DNA of 64,000 bases from Acanthaster planci. Taxonomy: Eukaryota > Echinodermata > Asteroidea > Valvatida > Acanthasteridae. A model generated the notes under the pieces. That model had not been told where the DNA came from. It saw only the letters and a list, made by a program, of their open reading frames with translations, and made no database searches. This document shows, in pieces, positions 1 through 12,400 of the stretch (positions within the stretch are counted from its first letter, which is position 1; every line of letters begins with the position of its first letter). The DNA lies in NCBI RefSeq assembly GCF_001949145.1, contig NW_019091559.1:450483-514482 (forward strand), read 5' to 3'. A program made the translations under genes and the position numbers.

Positions 1-784
1 TTCTTCGAGAAAACAGAATTTGCCATGACTTATGCCAGCTTATAATGATCATGTCATATGTTATCATCAAGAGTAAGATTTTGTGTGATCATTTTACAGC
101 CGGATGTGGATTTTTAGGCGGCCCCTGGTGATGGGGTGATAGGTCCATCCTCCAGTATTGGATGATGAGGCATCAAGAATATTCCCCCAAGGATGAGTCG
201 GACAGCGGATATGCTATCAAGCATTAACTCTAATTGATTCATCGGTCTCATTTCAGCACTTGGGTTTGCACCTCAAAACAAACCCTGTATGTAAAGCAAT
301 TATATAACTATTTAAACTAAAGAACATAGTCACACAGTAATTATTATTCTCAGAGTTACAAAAGTGTTCTTGCAAAACAAGCAATTGAAATATAACTTAT
401 GCATTTTAATAAATTACCCCGGTGTGGTAGCTCAGAAACTGATGAGTTCTAGAGCTCAACATCAATCACGGACCCTGAAGGGAACGACATTTTTTAAGAG
501 TACGCGCTAAATTTTTCCCTAGAAACTTCTTGACTTTGGGTAACTTCATTGCTTCTGTGTCATACGTTTTCTCTGCGCCATCTCTGGTGACGTATATACA
601 AATGAAGTAGTAACATCAGTATGGCTAGACTGTGTGTACAGACAAATAGACCTATGTAGACGAACGCATACGTCTTCCACTTAATCTTGGCCGAAGACTG
701 GCTTTGGATGATTTCTTTTAAGGGTGCACTCCTATAAGTAAATTCCCATAGACATCATTGATAAATCCCTATACTTTAAATTAC

Positions 785-1078
785 TTTTAAAATATTCACA
801 ACTCTCACAGGTTTCCAGGCTGGACAGAAAAATGATGTTCGACTCTTTAATTCTCCTTTTCAATTCTTAGTGGGTTGTCCAATGAATTTGAAAGTAATTC
901 TCACCCAAAGCGGACCACCCCACAAATGAAGAAATTTTCCCTGCCCAGAAAAGTAGCCATTTTAAAAATTCACTCATGCAAAACGTTTAAATAGTGCCAC
1001 TTCAGACCTGTCAGCATCCAAATTTTCTGGGCCAGAGGTTCAGTGCCATATTCTTGCAATTCCCAAATTCCATTGCTC
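785..1078 (-). repeat. Dispersed repeat copy A (pair with 38948-39262)
   Basis: Read on the minus strand, this block matches the plus strand at about 38948-39262 over some 300 bp with interruptions. Shared landmarks in order are GAATTG..AAGAATATGGCAC, TAGTGCCAC/GTAGCACTATTT, ATTTCTTCATTT..GGGGTGGTC and GAGAGTTGTGAATATTT. No coding signal is evident, so it is an interspersed element of unknown class. Confidence 0.6.
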
Positions 1079-2350
1079 TTAGGACTCTCAAAAATAGAAT
1101 ATTTTGAGTGCATGAGCTCGGCGGACATATTTCTGGCCTGCTTACATGCGTGCACCCCACTAGTTACGTGCACAAATATCCGTGTGCATGTGACTTAACT
1201 AGATATTGATAGAGGGCGCTATCGCGAACATTTTTTAGCTACCAGACCTAAACACCTACAGACCAACAGCGCCAACTGAAATCAACTCATAAAGATGAAA
1301 TCATGAGCTGAAGTCAACCAACATTTAACAAGAGTCTTTAAAGCAATGTAGGAATGAATGATATAAATTATAAATGTTGGATGATAACAAGAGGAGGCCA
1401 ACGGCAAATACTTGGAAGCATTTATTCCACTAAAATGTGCTTTTATTCGATAATCTTCGAAACATTAAGTTGTTCTCGACAGGGAAAACAATTCAACTCT
1501 TCGTTGACAATAGTTCCCATTTCGGTCTAATTTATCAAATTGTAGGTTCTACATGTCGCCACAAATTTGGTTAGTACAGCAGGGTATTAAACGACCTTGT
1601 AAAATGTGCATTTTTTGGTACCCATAGTTCGGCTTTAATTTGTATGTCTGATATATGGTCGTGGTTCCCCTAATCTGACCATGAGAATTTGAAGCCCTTA
1701 AAGAGGTTTAGTTGCACGCTCAACGTGAATGCGAACGCGAAAAAAGTATGGACTATTGCTGACGTCATTGCTTCGTACGTTTTGTCTCTTACGTATGGAT
1801 AGTTCGCACGAACATTCAGTACGTGAAACATGGGATGTTGACATTGGATCAAGACGTGCGAATTTGCAACTTTTTTGGAAGGTTTAAAATTATGCATTGA
1901 ACATTCGCTGATATGACATGGACATTTTTCGAAAGCGCGAAGGTAATACAACGGCTATTTTTAATGCTTGGTTTATGATGATCAATTTATACTTCTTTTT
2001 AGAAATTTACTGGATGTGATTGATCATTTCTCCTTTTATTCGAGTGTTCATAGACGATGCTCATTTTGTGCGTGACGTGCATCTAAACTTTTAAACAGGC
2101 ATTTGACACACGAATACGCCTGCGTAATACATGCATCTAAACCTCCCTAACTACTGCAGTTGTTTAACGCTAGTTGACAGATGGTACACGCGTGTTACAT
2201 GCCTCTTCGACCAATAGGGTGTCTGGATCCACCATATTCACGCTCGACTTAAATTTAAAATTGCGCGTCAATTTAGTGCCATCACAGTAATGGCGGCTCC
2301 TAAAGTAGTATCCACAGAGAAAAGAAAGAGGTATGGTACAGGATAGAAGG

Positions 2351-2483
2351 GGAATAGACCGATCCATTAAGCCCCGCCCTGTTGTGTCCTGACCAATCAC
2401 GGACATGAATCTCGGAGCCTTGCGTGGCATTGGGGAAAAAGCCATGCGCTCAATGGCCGGGGCTTACCCGATCGGTCTATTCT
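2351..2483. mobile_element. Foldback/MITE-like element
   Basis: The arms GAATAGACCGATC (2352-2364) and GATCGGTCTATTC (2470-2482) are exact inverted repeats, and the pairing continues inward (TAAGCCCCG on both sides). The unit is about 130 bp and non-coding. A target duplication was not resolved. Confidence 0.55.
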
Positions 2484-4407
2484 GAGGCCACCAGCGGATG
2501 GACTGAATTTTTAGTTTGATGTATTCTATGTATAATGTATGGTTGTGTGTCAAGCTCATAGATCTCGTATAGTTATATTTATTTATAGGACAGTGAATAC
2601 AAGTTATCCTCTTTGGGATGACATCCCCCCAGTTGCACCACCCTTTTGCCTCTCCCTCCGCCAAGAAACATCTGTTTCACGAAGTTAACTTTAAAAATTC
2701 TCTGACTTAGTTTTAAGATACATAATTTTGTCTTCTTCCTTTAACCTCAACAGTCATCAATCCTCCGATTTCATTATGATTTTACGTACACACTAAGGGG
2801 TCAAGGAGTTAACGCTGTATAAATAGGATTTGTTCATGGCTGGGTATAAATAAATGTTGCTTCAAACAAAAGAGGCTGCTGGTGTGCAGTTTCGTTTCCT
2901 TCTTTCCTTTTTAACACTTCCTGAAACAACATGCAACTAAACGAGGAAATGAACTTCTAAATTAAGTTTAATAAACGGCTGCTGCATGTGATTAAGATAC
3001 CAATCAAGTATAAAGTGCAAAATTGTGTTGAAATTGTACAAATAAACGACAAAACGAGATTAACTTCACTTAAATGAACTTAACATCAAAATGTATAAGT
3101 CACTACTAGGTCTTATAGATATGGCTACATAAGTTGTAATTTACACTGTAACTGCTCTCTTTAAGTTAGCAAACTAACTAAATCCTTTTTACTTACCATT
3201 TGGTTTTTATAACCAAAGATATCCGATAACATACGTATAGCCCTGCCTGCTAAAAACATGAGTGAGTTTGGGGAAGATTAATAGAGACGTTTGGATACTG
3301 AGACAATAAGTCTGTTTTATAATAAACTGACGTACAGTTCATTGCAGCAACACGGGAAAGAAACCTCGCAAACTATAGGCTACGCTTTAAAATTGAGCTG
3401 ACGGAATGGATACAAGTGCTCGCATTCATTTTTTCATCATTTATAATTATGTACAATATTCAATCAAATGTAGTGCTAAATGGTAACCAGCCCTATATAA
3501 CCTGCCTTTTCGAGTTCCAAGTTTACGTCCTAGTCAGGGTAAATCCAACTTATCCCGATCGTCTATAAATCCACGCCATTACATAGACGGAATACCATTC
3601 GAAAGTGAGACATTTACCGGTACGGTATACCATGCTACAGAATCCTACTTCCCCAAACAGCGATGCAGATAACTCCTGGGAATTGCCATAATATTCTAAA
3701 GGATAAATTTTCTTGTTGACAAACGTGTAATGTCAGGTATAAAACAGCACCGTGTTGCCCTTCCATTTCTCCCTGTATCATATACAGAAAGTTATGATGC
3801 AAATATTTGTAGAATTTAACATACATGGTATTCACTTCACGTGAAACATAACTTAAATTTGTTTTAAACATGAAAAGAAATCCTGTAGTAGGTTTTGCCG
3901 TTATACCGACGGTTTTCTTCACATTACATTCCCAGTGTGGTCTATGACGTCTGCACCATTACTTAGGAATTCGTGGGTCTGAATCTCTTCAGCTTGTGAT
4001 TTCTCTGCAACTCTCAAACCATACTAAGGATACAGTGCACATGTCAAGATAAGGGCAAAACCTAGCATACATTTTACATTTCCTGCGCAAAGTTAACTTA
4101 ATATCTTTGATTAACAATAAAGTAGCTAAGCACCTACCGACTTAACATGACGGGCAAAGGCATTTCAGACAGCATACCATGTCCTTCTCTTTTTTATTAA
4201 TTTTTAGATTTTGTTCATTTTCTTGAAAAAACTTATAGAGAATCTAAAATTACCATACAAAATTTAAGTAAAACAAAAACCATCCTCATCAAAATAAGCT
4301 GTTTGATTCTAAACAGCAAGACACAAGAAAACCTCTGGTCCATCCGAGGACGACCAAAAGAACTATATATACATGCAATTTGATCACGCAACTACAGTAC
4401 ATTAGTT

Positions 4408-4586
4408 CAGCGGCGTAGCCAGGATTCTGGGCATGGGAGCGAGCGGGGGACTTCACGCTAAAGTGGGGGGAATGACTGGATGTCGGATATATACATGTTT
4501 CTAATCAAGATTGGGATAGTGGAAGGGGGGCGACAGATGTTGCATGGGGGGGTGCGCCCCCACGCCCCCCCCCCGCCATACCGCTG
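4408..4586. mobile_element. hAT-like MITE with 8-bp target duplication
   Basis: The element starts CAGCGGCGTAGCCAGG and ends with a sequence whose complement starts CAGCGGTATGGC, giving imperfect terminal inverted repeats that begin CAG. It is flanked on both sides by the same 8 bp, CATTAGTT (4400-4407 and 4587-4594), the target-site length of hAT transposons. The interior is G-rich then C-rich and non-coding. A diverged relative lies at 8790-8971. Confidence 0.75.
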
Positions 4587-5185
4587 CATTAGTTACTCTG
4601 AGCAGTAATGTTCTAAACTAATTGCCCAATTTTAGGGTTACTCAACAAGAAATCCAGTAATGATGACTAATTTAACAGTGTGTACAAATTCATGCATACG
4701 ATATGGTTTGTTCTTTTTAAATTCCTTCAAGTTACATGTACATGTACTACAATACAATTGCCTTTATGTTAAATTGTAAGTTAAATCACCATTAGCTCAT
4801 GTAAGTGCAATTGTAGGGAAACCCTTCTCTTGCATATTTTTAATCAAGTACTAACTCTACTGAAGTTAAGCCATTTTTTGCTTCTTCTCGGTAATATGCA
4901 TTTATCTTTAGGTAGAAATTTGCACTCTAATTTACTTCGTGCGTAGTGTGATCGGTAGCTTCACTGTTCACATCCAAAATCTTGAATATAAGAGTTTAAA
5001 AACGACATCAGAGTCAAGGAGCGTCTGATATCCAACCAAGTGTAACTCTTAAATTTCATGCTTCAGCCTTCATTACAGATGCTGATGGATTTATAAAATG
5101 TCATTGTCCACGGGTAACATTTTTCGCGATCATGTAAATAGCTGATTCGTTAATATTTATTCAACTCGTATAAGTTGTGAAAAGG

Positions 5186-5191
5186 TTTATT
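5186..5191 (-). terminator. Possible polyadenylation signal, gene 1
   Basis: AATAAA on the minus strand, about 233 nt beyond the gene 1 stop codon. Another AATAAA lies about 30 nt further on (5156-5161). Confidence 0.35.
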
Positions 5192-5423
5192 ATACTGGAC
5201 CGATTTGTAACGCCTAGCACTGCAAAAATAGTGTAAAAAGTTTTCCAGAGTTGTTCAAGGTCTCGTTGGTTATTGTCATTACTGACGCCTGGTCAAAAGC
5301 TCAGCATGCAGTGCTACACACTTGATACAGCCTGATTGCTGTATATTTGCTGATACTCAGGAATCATTGGTATCCACTACAGTCATGAAGTTCAAGGCCG
5401 ATACTACAACTGGTCACCTTAGA

Positions 5424-6418
5424 TCAAAGACAGTCTTCAACTGCTGAAGACTCAGATGTGGGCGGTTCGAGGGTGAAATAAAAAGGTGACTCATCTGATT
5501 GCAGATCGGTCTGAGGTTCGACGCTTAGGATCTGATCTCCCACACTCAAACGTTGTTCAAACGCTTTGAGTTCGCAATCCACCCCAGCAAAGTCAGCGGG
5601 GCAACCCATCACTGGTCCTTCTGAATCCACAACGGTTGGAAACGAGGGGAAGTCGACGTGTACGTCTGCTGTGGTCTGTGGTGTGCTCCGTAACTCATCT
5701 TGAATGTCGTTGACCACTTTATGGTCAATGTCACCACTGGAACCTCCTGGAAATTGCTCAGAGAAAGAGCTGCCAATTTCAGGAGGAAGGGGTGTCGATG
5801 GGATTCCCGTCTTAGGAGTGTCGGTATCAAGACAATCACTTAACGATTTAACATCTTCTGCCTCAGCAAGATTTCCAGGGACTAAAATTGACGGTGCCAA
5901 ACCCAGATTGTCGGCAGGGGGGATCTGTGAGTTTGAATTCAGTTGCAGTGCTGTGCCTGGCCTGTCGACATCGACATATTCACCAGGTGATTTACCACAG
6001 AAAGACGAGGGAGGAATTGGCGAGACTCTCGTTAGTTTGTCGACATCCATATAATCCCTGGTAGATTCGTCCTGTGATTTGTCGGGAATGATAGATGTAA
6101 CCTTAACATCCCAGCTAGCACCGATTCTAGCTCCTGCTCCGTCGACCTCACTCAGCTCCTCGTAAGGTTCCACGTAATCGTCATCTTCACATACACGTGG
6201 CAGCGGGAGGTCTTCTCGTCTTAGCTTGTTACCGCCCGCTGCACCTAGATTTATAGTCACGTTCTCTCTCTTAGAGTTATACTCCACATATCCATCTTCA
6301 GTCTTCCGGATCGGGGCAGGTGGCGGTGGTGTGACAGGGACAAAACTCCGACCGTCGTGACTCAATCCACGGATACCAATGGCTATCTCTTCCTCGTAGG
6401 TCTGGTTCGTAAAGACAG
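5424..6418 (-). CDS. Gene 1 last exon: cytoplasmic tail
   Basis: A 995-nt exon opening after TTTTTCAG with AVFTNQTYEEE and running open for about 330 codons to a stop at 5424-5426. It is acidic and Pro/Ser-rich and contains DDYVEPYEEL, RDYMDVDK and GEYVDVDR. YVxP fits the known Crk-type SH2 preference and YEEL resembles Src-type SH2 sites; these are inferences from motif form. The DYMDVD/EYVDVD pieces match the YVDVDAP repeats of genes 2 and 3, tying gene 1 to the family. The 116-aa frame on the opposite strand is a shadow. Confidence 0.8.
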
Positions 6419-9400
6419 CTGAAAAACAAAAACACAGTTACGAATTTGCAAAATCTTTTAAGGTGAAGTTCTGGAGGGTTTCATAATCAACTATTATCAA
6501 TTGTCCAAGTGCATCACAGGGTCCGGTTTTAGTTAAGTTGACTAGTAAACAAAATGTTAGTGTTTTCCTCAGATGATGTCAAACAATCAAGGCCTTAGCA
6601 AGTGTGCCAAAGACCCTATTGTGCAACAATGCAGCATGGGCTGTACACTGCCTTATGCAGCAGCACCAATTTCATAGTGTCTGGGTAGGAGTGGAGTGTA
6701 ACCCTTTATTATGATTCTACAAACTGTTTGAAGTTCTACTGCAAGATTCTGGCTTTCCTTAAGTCGGGAATTCAGAGGGCTACAGAGGCATTAAATTTTT
6801 CAAACTGCTCTTGTGAGTGGGATGGTGCACCGCTTGGATGCTAACCTCACCCATTGATCCCTGGTAACAAAAGAGGGCGTACCACTTGCATGTATATGAC
6901 GTAAAGTTGACTTAATCGAGCCATCAAAACATTTAAACTTTCAAAGAGAGGCTCTGGAGGCATTTGTGGGTAAAGTGTTTAATATAGATTACCTTAACAT
7001 CTGTATATGTTTTGAGACCAAGGGAGTTCACGCAACATAACATTGAAAATAATGATGGATGACAATAATTTGAGTGACATTGCTTATATTCAAATTACCT
7101 CCTCTGGTATGACTCTTGACCTTTGACTTGTGCACTGGAGATCCACGTTCAGAGACTCCCATGTATCCTTCATCTTCCCAATTTATGCTGCAAGCAAAAG
7201 AGAATAATTATGATTGGTTAAGTGATATAAGAAGTTGAATATTACTAAGAAAAATAATCATTCCAGAACTTCAGGAGTTCATATGGAAAGCGTCGTTGGT
7301 TTTGTGTCCCTTCGAGGCCTGACCCTTTTGTTCCCAATCTTTTGTTCATTGTCTAGCTGCATCTTGCGTGCCGTCACATTGGTGTCCTTACAATATGAAC
7401 GACAGATTGAAAAACTGTGGATCATTTATAGTGAAATAAAACGTAGTTACTGAGGAACAGAATTCAACTAAACAAACAAAAAATCATTATTTTCCTGATC
7501 TCAGTATAATGAAACCTTTGTGACAAAAAGTGTTCCCGCGAGAGAAAATTTATAAAATACTCATTTTAAAACTAATGATAAAATAACACTATGTCATTTC
7601 TAGATAGCAAACACTGCATTTATATGTCGCTGATATAACTGAGATATGGATTATCATGAAGTCGTTATCTGAATAAATTGTATTTGTTCCTAACGATGAT
7701 GTAAGAAACTAATGTGAGAATAGACATTTGATTTCGATGGATGGTATTTTGTCTCACCCTCGATGGAGGGGTCGTTCCTGCATTCGACGTCGACACACCA
7801 CGACCAGAATAGTGCAAGCCATCACAAAGATTCCAACTGCAATGACCAATGCGCCAATAATCAAAACCGTAGTCACTGGTAAGCTGTCTGGAATGCCTGT
7901 GGTTGCTGGAATTAAGATAAGAATAATGATATTTTAAGATCCGCCCAGGCATTTGTGAGTTTTTTGGGGGAAAATCCACTGAGTCCAAAGTCTTCAGATA
8001 ACAGAGGGTCATGTATTATCATAAGTGAAGCACTGGAATCAACTGGTCAATTTCAGCCAGCCAAATATTGGTTTAGGAACTAATCAACTCATCATTCTGA
8101 TGATTCTGAAAATAACCTGCAGTACTCCCCACATTATGAGTTGTCTTGGCATTCATCACCTCTGCACTTGCATTCATCGGGGTAGTCGATCTAGGTGATG
8201 GGATCAAAGCAAACCATCAATTGAAAGGTTGAGGTAGCCAGATACGGAATAATTATGACGTTATCAATTGGACGTCAGCCCTGATGAGTGAAATATGCAG
8301 CAGAGCGAATCAACAAAGGACACTAGATTTATGCACAGCCTTTTAAGGGAGTGGATTTTTCCCGTATATTTTTTGAGAAAAAAATCCTGTACTTGCATTT
8401 TGCAGTGCATTGCTTAATCGTCCAATCTTTTGTGAGATGGAGCATCGTTGTCAGAAGCTAACTTAGTATTTGGAGGTAACAAAGGATCTGTCCCATGCAA
8501 TAAACTATAAAACTGTACCTATCTTAGATACTAACATTTCTGATTTGGTTTTGTGTTTGTGACTCTTAGGAAAGTTCGAGAATACCTTCCAACACATATT
8601 CAAGCCACTATAACATAACTAAAAAGATGCGAGTAATTCCAAATTGCACTGGTCACTATCAACAACATGAAACACACTCTGCATGAAGATGTCTATATCA
8701 AGTCCGTGTAGAAATGTACAGAAAAAATATCAGCATCTTCGCGAGATAGTATTTGGCCTTCGGTGATCCGCTTCACGCCTTATTCATAAAAGTGGTGTAG
8801 CTAGGATTTTACTAATGGAGGGTACAAGGGGGCACCAGCTTTCAGTGGTGTGGTTTTGGGGGGGAAGCTTTCGTTAGTCTTGTTCAATATCCATTCATCC
8901 GTTTTCTTAGTGGGGGGGGCACCGGGAAAGGGGGGGGGGCGTGCCCTCAGACCCAACTGGCTACACCACTGATTTATGATACTTGATTTCTATTCACTTT
9001 TGAATCAGGAAAGCCAAGATGTGTCACGTTCACTCGAAAGGGAAATCACGTGTAAAACAGCGTAACCAACAACAGAATGTAAGTTTGATTAGCAGTTTGT
9101 AGGCTAGCAACGAAAGAAATAAGTGCAGCGTGACTGTACTTGCCTTTGTTGTATTGTTGAAATTGTTGTGGATTGTGTACTCCGATCTGACCGTGAAAAG
9201 GTTGAGATTGTGGGAGCCAACATGCTTACACTATCAGATGTCATCGGATGTCCATCGACCATGGGCGTTGCAGTGGAGTTGGTAATTTCCCCTGGAGATG
9301 TGGCTTCAGATTGACTATTACTGCCAAGGTCAAAGGGATCTACCTTTTTGTGTTGTAATTATTTGATTTATAGGTGTAACTTTCAGCATAGCCTTCAGCA

Positions 9401-12400
9401 TTTTTGCCGTCATCAATTCTTGAATGACAATCATATTTAGCTATTGTCAAAATCTCACTATTTCAACTTGTATGGTTAAAATTGGAATATTATTCATTTT
9501 CTGTCCTCTGAGCACATGACACAAAGGTGTCGGGTTGTGCTTTCTGATGGTCCTTTACGCATAGCTTAATTCCAGCTATCTCGTTTTAGGTTAACATTTT
9601 GAAGAGTGGTAGAGACTTTAGAGAGGCATCTTATCATTACAACTTTATTTCAGAACATTGCAGAAGCAAACATAAATCGGAATTCTAACCTGCAGTCACA
9701 CGAATGTTGGTCAAACACGGGACAGGTAGATTCACTTAAATTTTTTTTCAAGATGGGCTGGTAACAGGTAAGAAGCTCGTTATTCTGGCTGGCATTCATG
9801 ACGGATGAGTTCGCGCAAAGCAGATTCGCTAAAGTCAAGAGAGGATTATCAGAGGTACTTACAAAGTTAGTGAACTCAGATAAGACCAGTCCTAGGCCTA
9901 AAAGTGTCAAAGTGATTTTGATTTGAAACAAAACTGATAGTCATAATCATGAAGTTTTAAGTTGTGAGGTCGACAATTGGCATTTTTAAATTTACGACGG
10001 ATAGTTAGCATTCAATTGAGGAATTCAGAATACCAGTCATCTGTTAGCATGATGATTTACAAGTATGTGTCCTTATTACAATGTTAATAAAAGTGACAAT
10101 AAAGTAGACGAAGGAGTATTTAACCAAGCTTACTTCTGCAAAGAGCACATCTTTCCACTGAAGCTACACATTCATTCCTGAAATGCAATAACGACATTGG
10201 GAAGTCACTCAACTGATTGAGGGAGTACACTGGCTTAATTGGTCCCCGGGCGAGTTATGCGTAGACAAATGTTACCCACCCACTATCATGGCCTTGCAAG
10301 AGACCATTCTTAACTTCCTAATTATGTAATGAACTTTTAAAATAAAGCAAAATTCACACATACTTTCTAAAAATCTCAACTATGTACAAACGTTGGTATC
10401 TCTTTGTAGCGACAGCGCCGACATGCCGGTGGGGGCGCTGGTGTGGCTCCATGGGGTTGTGCCGGTCCCTGCCGGTTGGCTTTGGGCCAACCCCTGCTGC
10501 GCTGGCACAGTAGCCTTTTGGTGATTCTCCATTACCTCATTTTCCCGCTAGTCTGGTAGACATGTTTTGGTGTGATTCGTTCTAGTGCGATTGAAGAGGA
10601 GATCCAGATTTGCCTGCACTTTGTTTAAAAACTCCGTGCGTGTTCACCGGTTTTTGGGGTGTAATACAGGCCACAGCCACTGGACCCGAGGACAAGCGTT
10701 TGTGCCTTTTTCAGACGTGTACGAAAATCACACAAGCGGCGACTTTACAATATGGAAAAGAGTAGGGGATGGCCTTGCTGAGGCTGATAATAAAACTCAC
10801 CCCCCCCCATAAAAAATCGTATTCACGGAGCAATCTTCTTGAAATAAGCCTGAAAAAACTGTTAGCAAAAAGTATAATACCGACCGATCAATCCTTAAAC
10901 ATTGCTTGCACAGACAGGTTTCCTTTATTTTCTTAACCACAGAAACACTTCTCTCAAGAATACAGGTCCGTAAAAAAAAATGAAATTCATGGATGGCGGC
11001 CGAACTCCACTCCACTTCCTCCCTCCACTACTCAACCAAACTTAAAATGTAGAGGCGACGTGTGATTAGGGCCTATGCCCTTTCCACATGCACACCACAC
11101 TGATTCATGATGTCACTGTCAGATGTTTGTAGGTCAGATATCTGCACATTTGCGGTCTAGCAGAATTCAATCATCAAAGGGCAATTTACGATTGCAGTGC
11201 TGGTTATGTCTTTGATGTCTTGTGTGGAAACAGGGCTAGATTGTAGTTACCATGACAAGTGAGTGTCATAAACCATGTATAAGATTGAATTTACACAACC
11301 TACGTACAAATTGCAGTTCGTTGGCCTTCGGTGACTCCAGAAAACAGCTGATAACAGCTGATAAATATAGATTAGCGAAATCTAGCCACTTTTGACTCTG
11401 CCGTCTGTCTGCATCGAGTCGTAGGAGCAGTCCCATAGGAAATGTGCACACTGTTAGCACCTACACTCACTTGACACGCTTCATTGCCAGGCTTTTTGTC
11501 AGATGTTTGTTTACTAAAAAGTTAAACAACAGATGCTTCGAAACTTTGGATCGAAGCCTTCCTCCACGCATAAGTCATAAAACGGCATAAAAAATCCGTA
11601 ACATTGTCCCCGATTTCCCGGCTTTATGTCTCTTTGTGAGCACAGCAACAAATTACTTACGTAACTCTTAGCGACATTTGTGAAAATTTTCGAGTTACTA
11701 TCTCGCCGCAGCGAGTTATGAGATCTTGCCGCAGCGAATGTTTCAATGGTTTAATAAGTCCTATTCAATGTGCCGTTTTAAAATGTGTCTTTGGGGAAAT
11801 GCAGTGAGATTTGGTTTTAGATTGCTAATTGGAACAAAAGGGGAGGTTACATTTCATACAAGCTTGATTTACAACACAAAAGAAAACAAAAGAAATCTCT
11901 TTTTGGGGTATGAATTTTCATATCTGCAAGTGGGGTAGACTACTATACACTTTGAATCCGTGACAGACTGCCTGTTTTTGTGCACAGCGTGTTTATCATC
12001 TTATTCTATTTATAGAAACTAAAAAGGGAAAAATCTCCATCAATCAATTCCTTTAGTTCATTGTTTTGCTTAAAATATGGAGGGGACATTCGACATTGTG
12101 TCTTCCCCCCGTACCAAATTCTTGGTGGGGGATGTCCCCCCCTGGATTTCCGCCCATGCCTGTTGAAAGAATTACGGTGCCTTTTCATTTATAGTTTAAA
12201 TAATCTATTTGCATAAGCGAGGCAAGCGGGACCCTGAAAAAACAAAGAAACAAAAGAAAACGGCCAAAGATATGAAAATTAGAAATGAAATAGAACATAA
12301 TTATTAGCTTGAAATAAAAAGAAAGAGAATCTAACCTTTTCCAGCAGTTAAATGTTATCGTTTTAACTAGACGGTTGGCCCCACCCCCCCCAAAAAAAAA

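Larger units (their letters stand above)
1..5423. other. Intergenic region, no gene recognised
   Basis: No exon with a convincing protein pattern and splice sites was found here. Reading frames are short and look random. The stretch holds a dispersed repeat (about 785-1078), a foldback element (2351-2483), a hAT-like MITE (4408-4586) and the probable 3' UTR of gene 1 on the minus strand at its right end. Confidence 0.6.

Noticed and set aside
5704-6054. 116-aa plus-strand frame over gene 1 tail
   Set aside because: Antisense shadow of the tail exon, whose frame is longer, spliced and family-supported.
9829-9931. Signal-peptide-like start (MFQIKITLTLLGLGLVL) in frame with the gene 1 Cys exon
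   Set aside because: A strong acceptor (CTCTCTTGACTTTAG) lies between it and the Cys exon, and phase fits an internal exon joined to an upstream signal exon. An alternative start here cannot be fully excluded.
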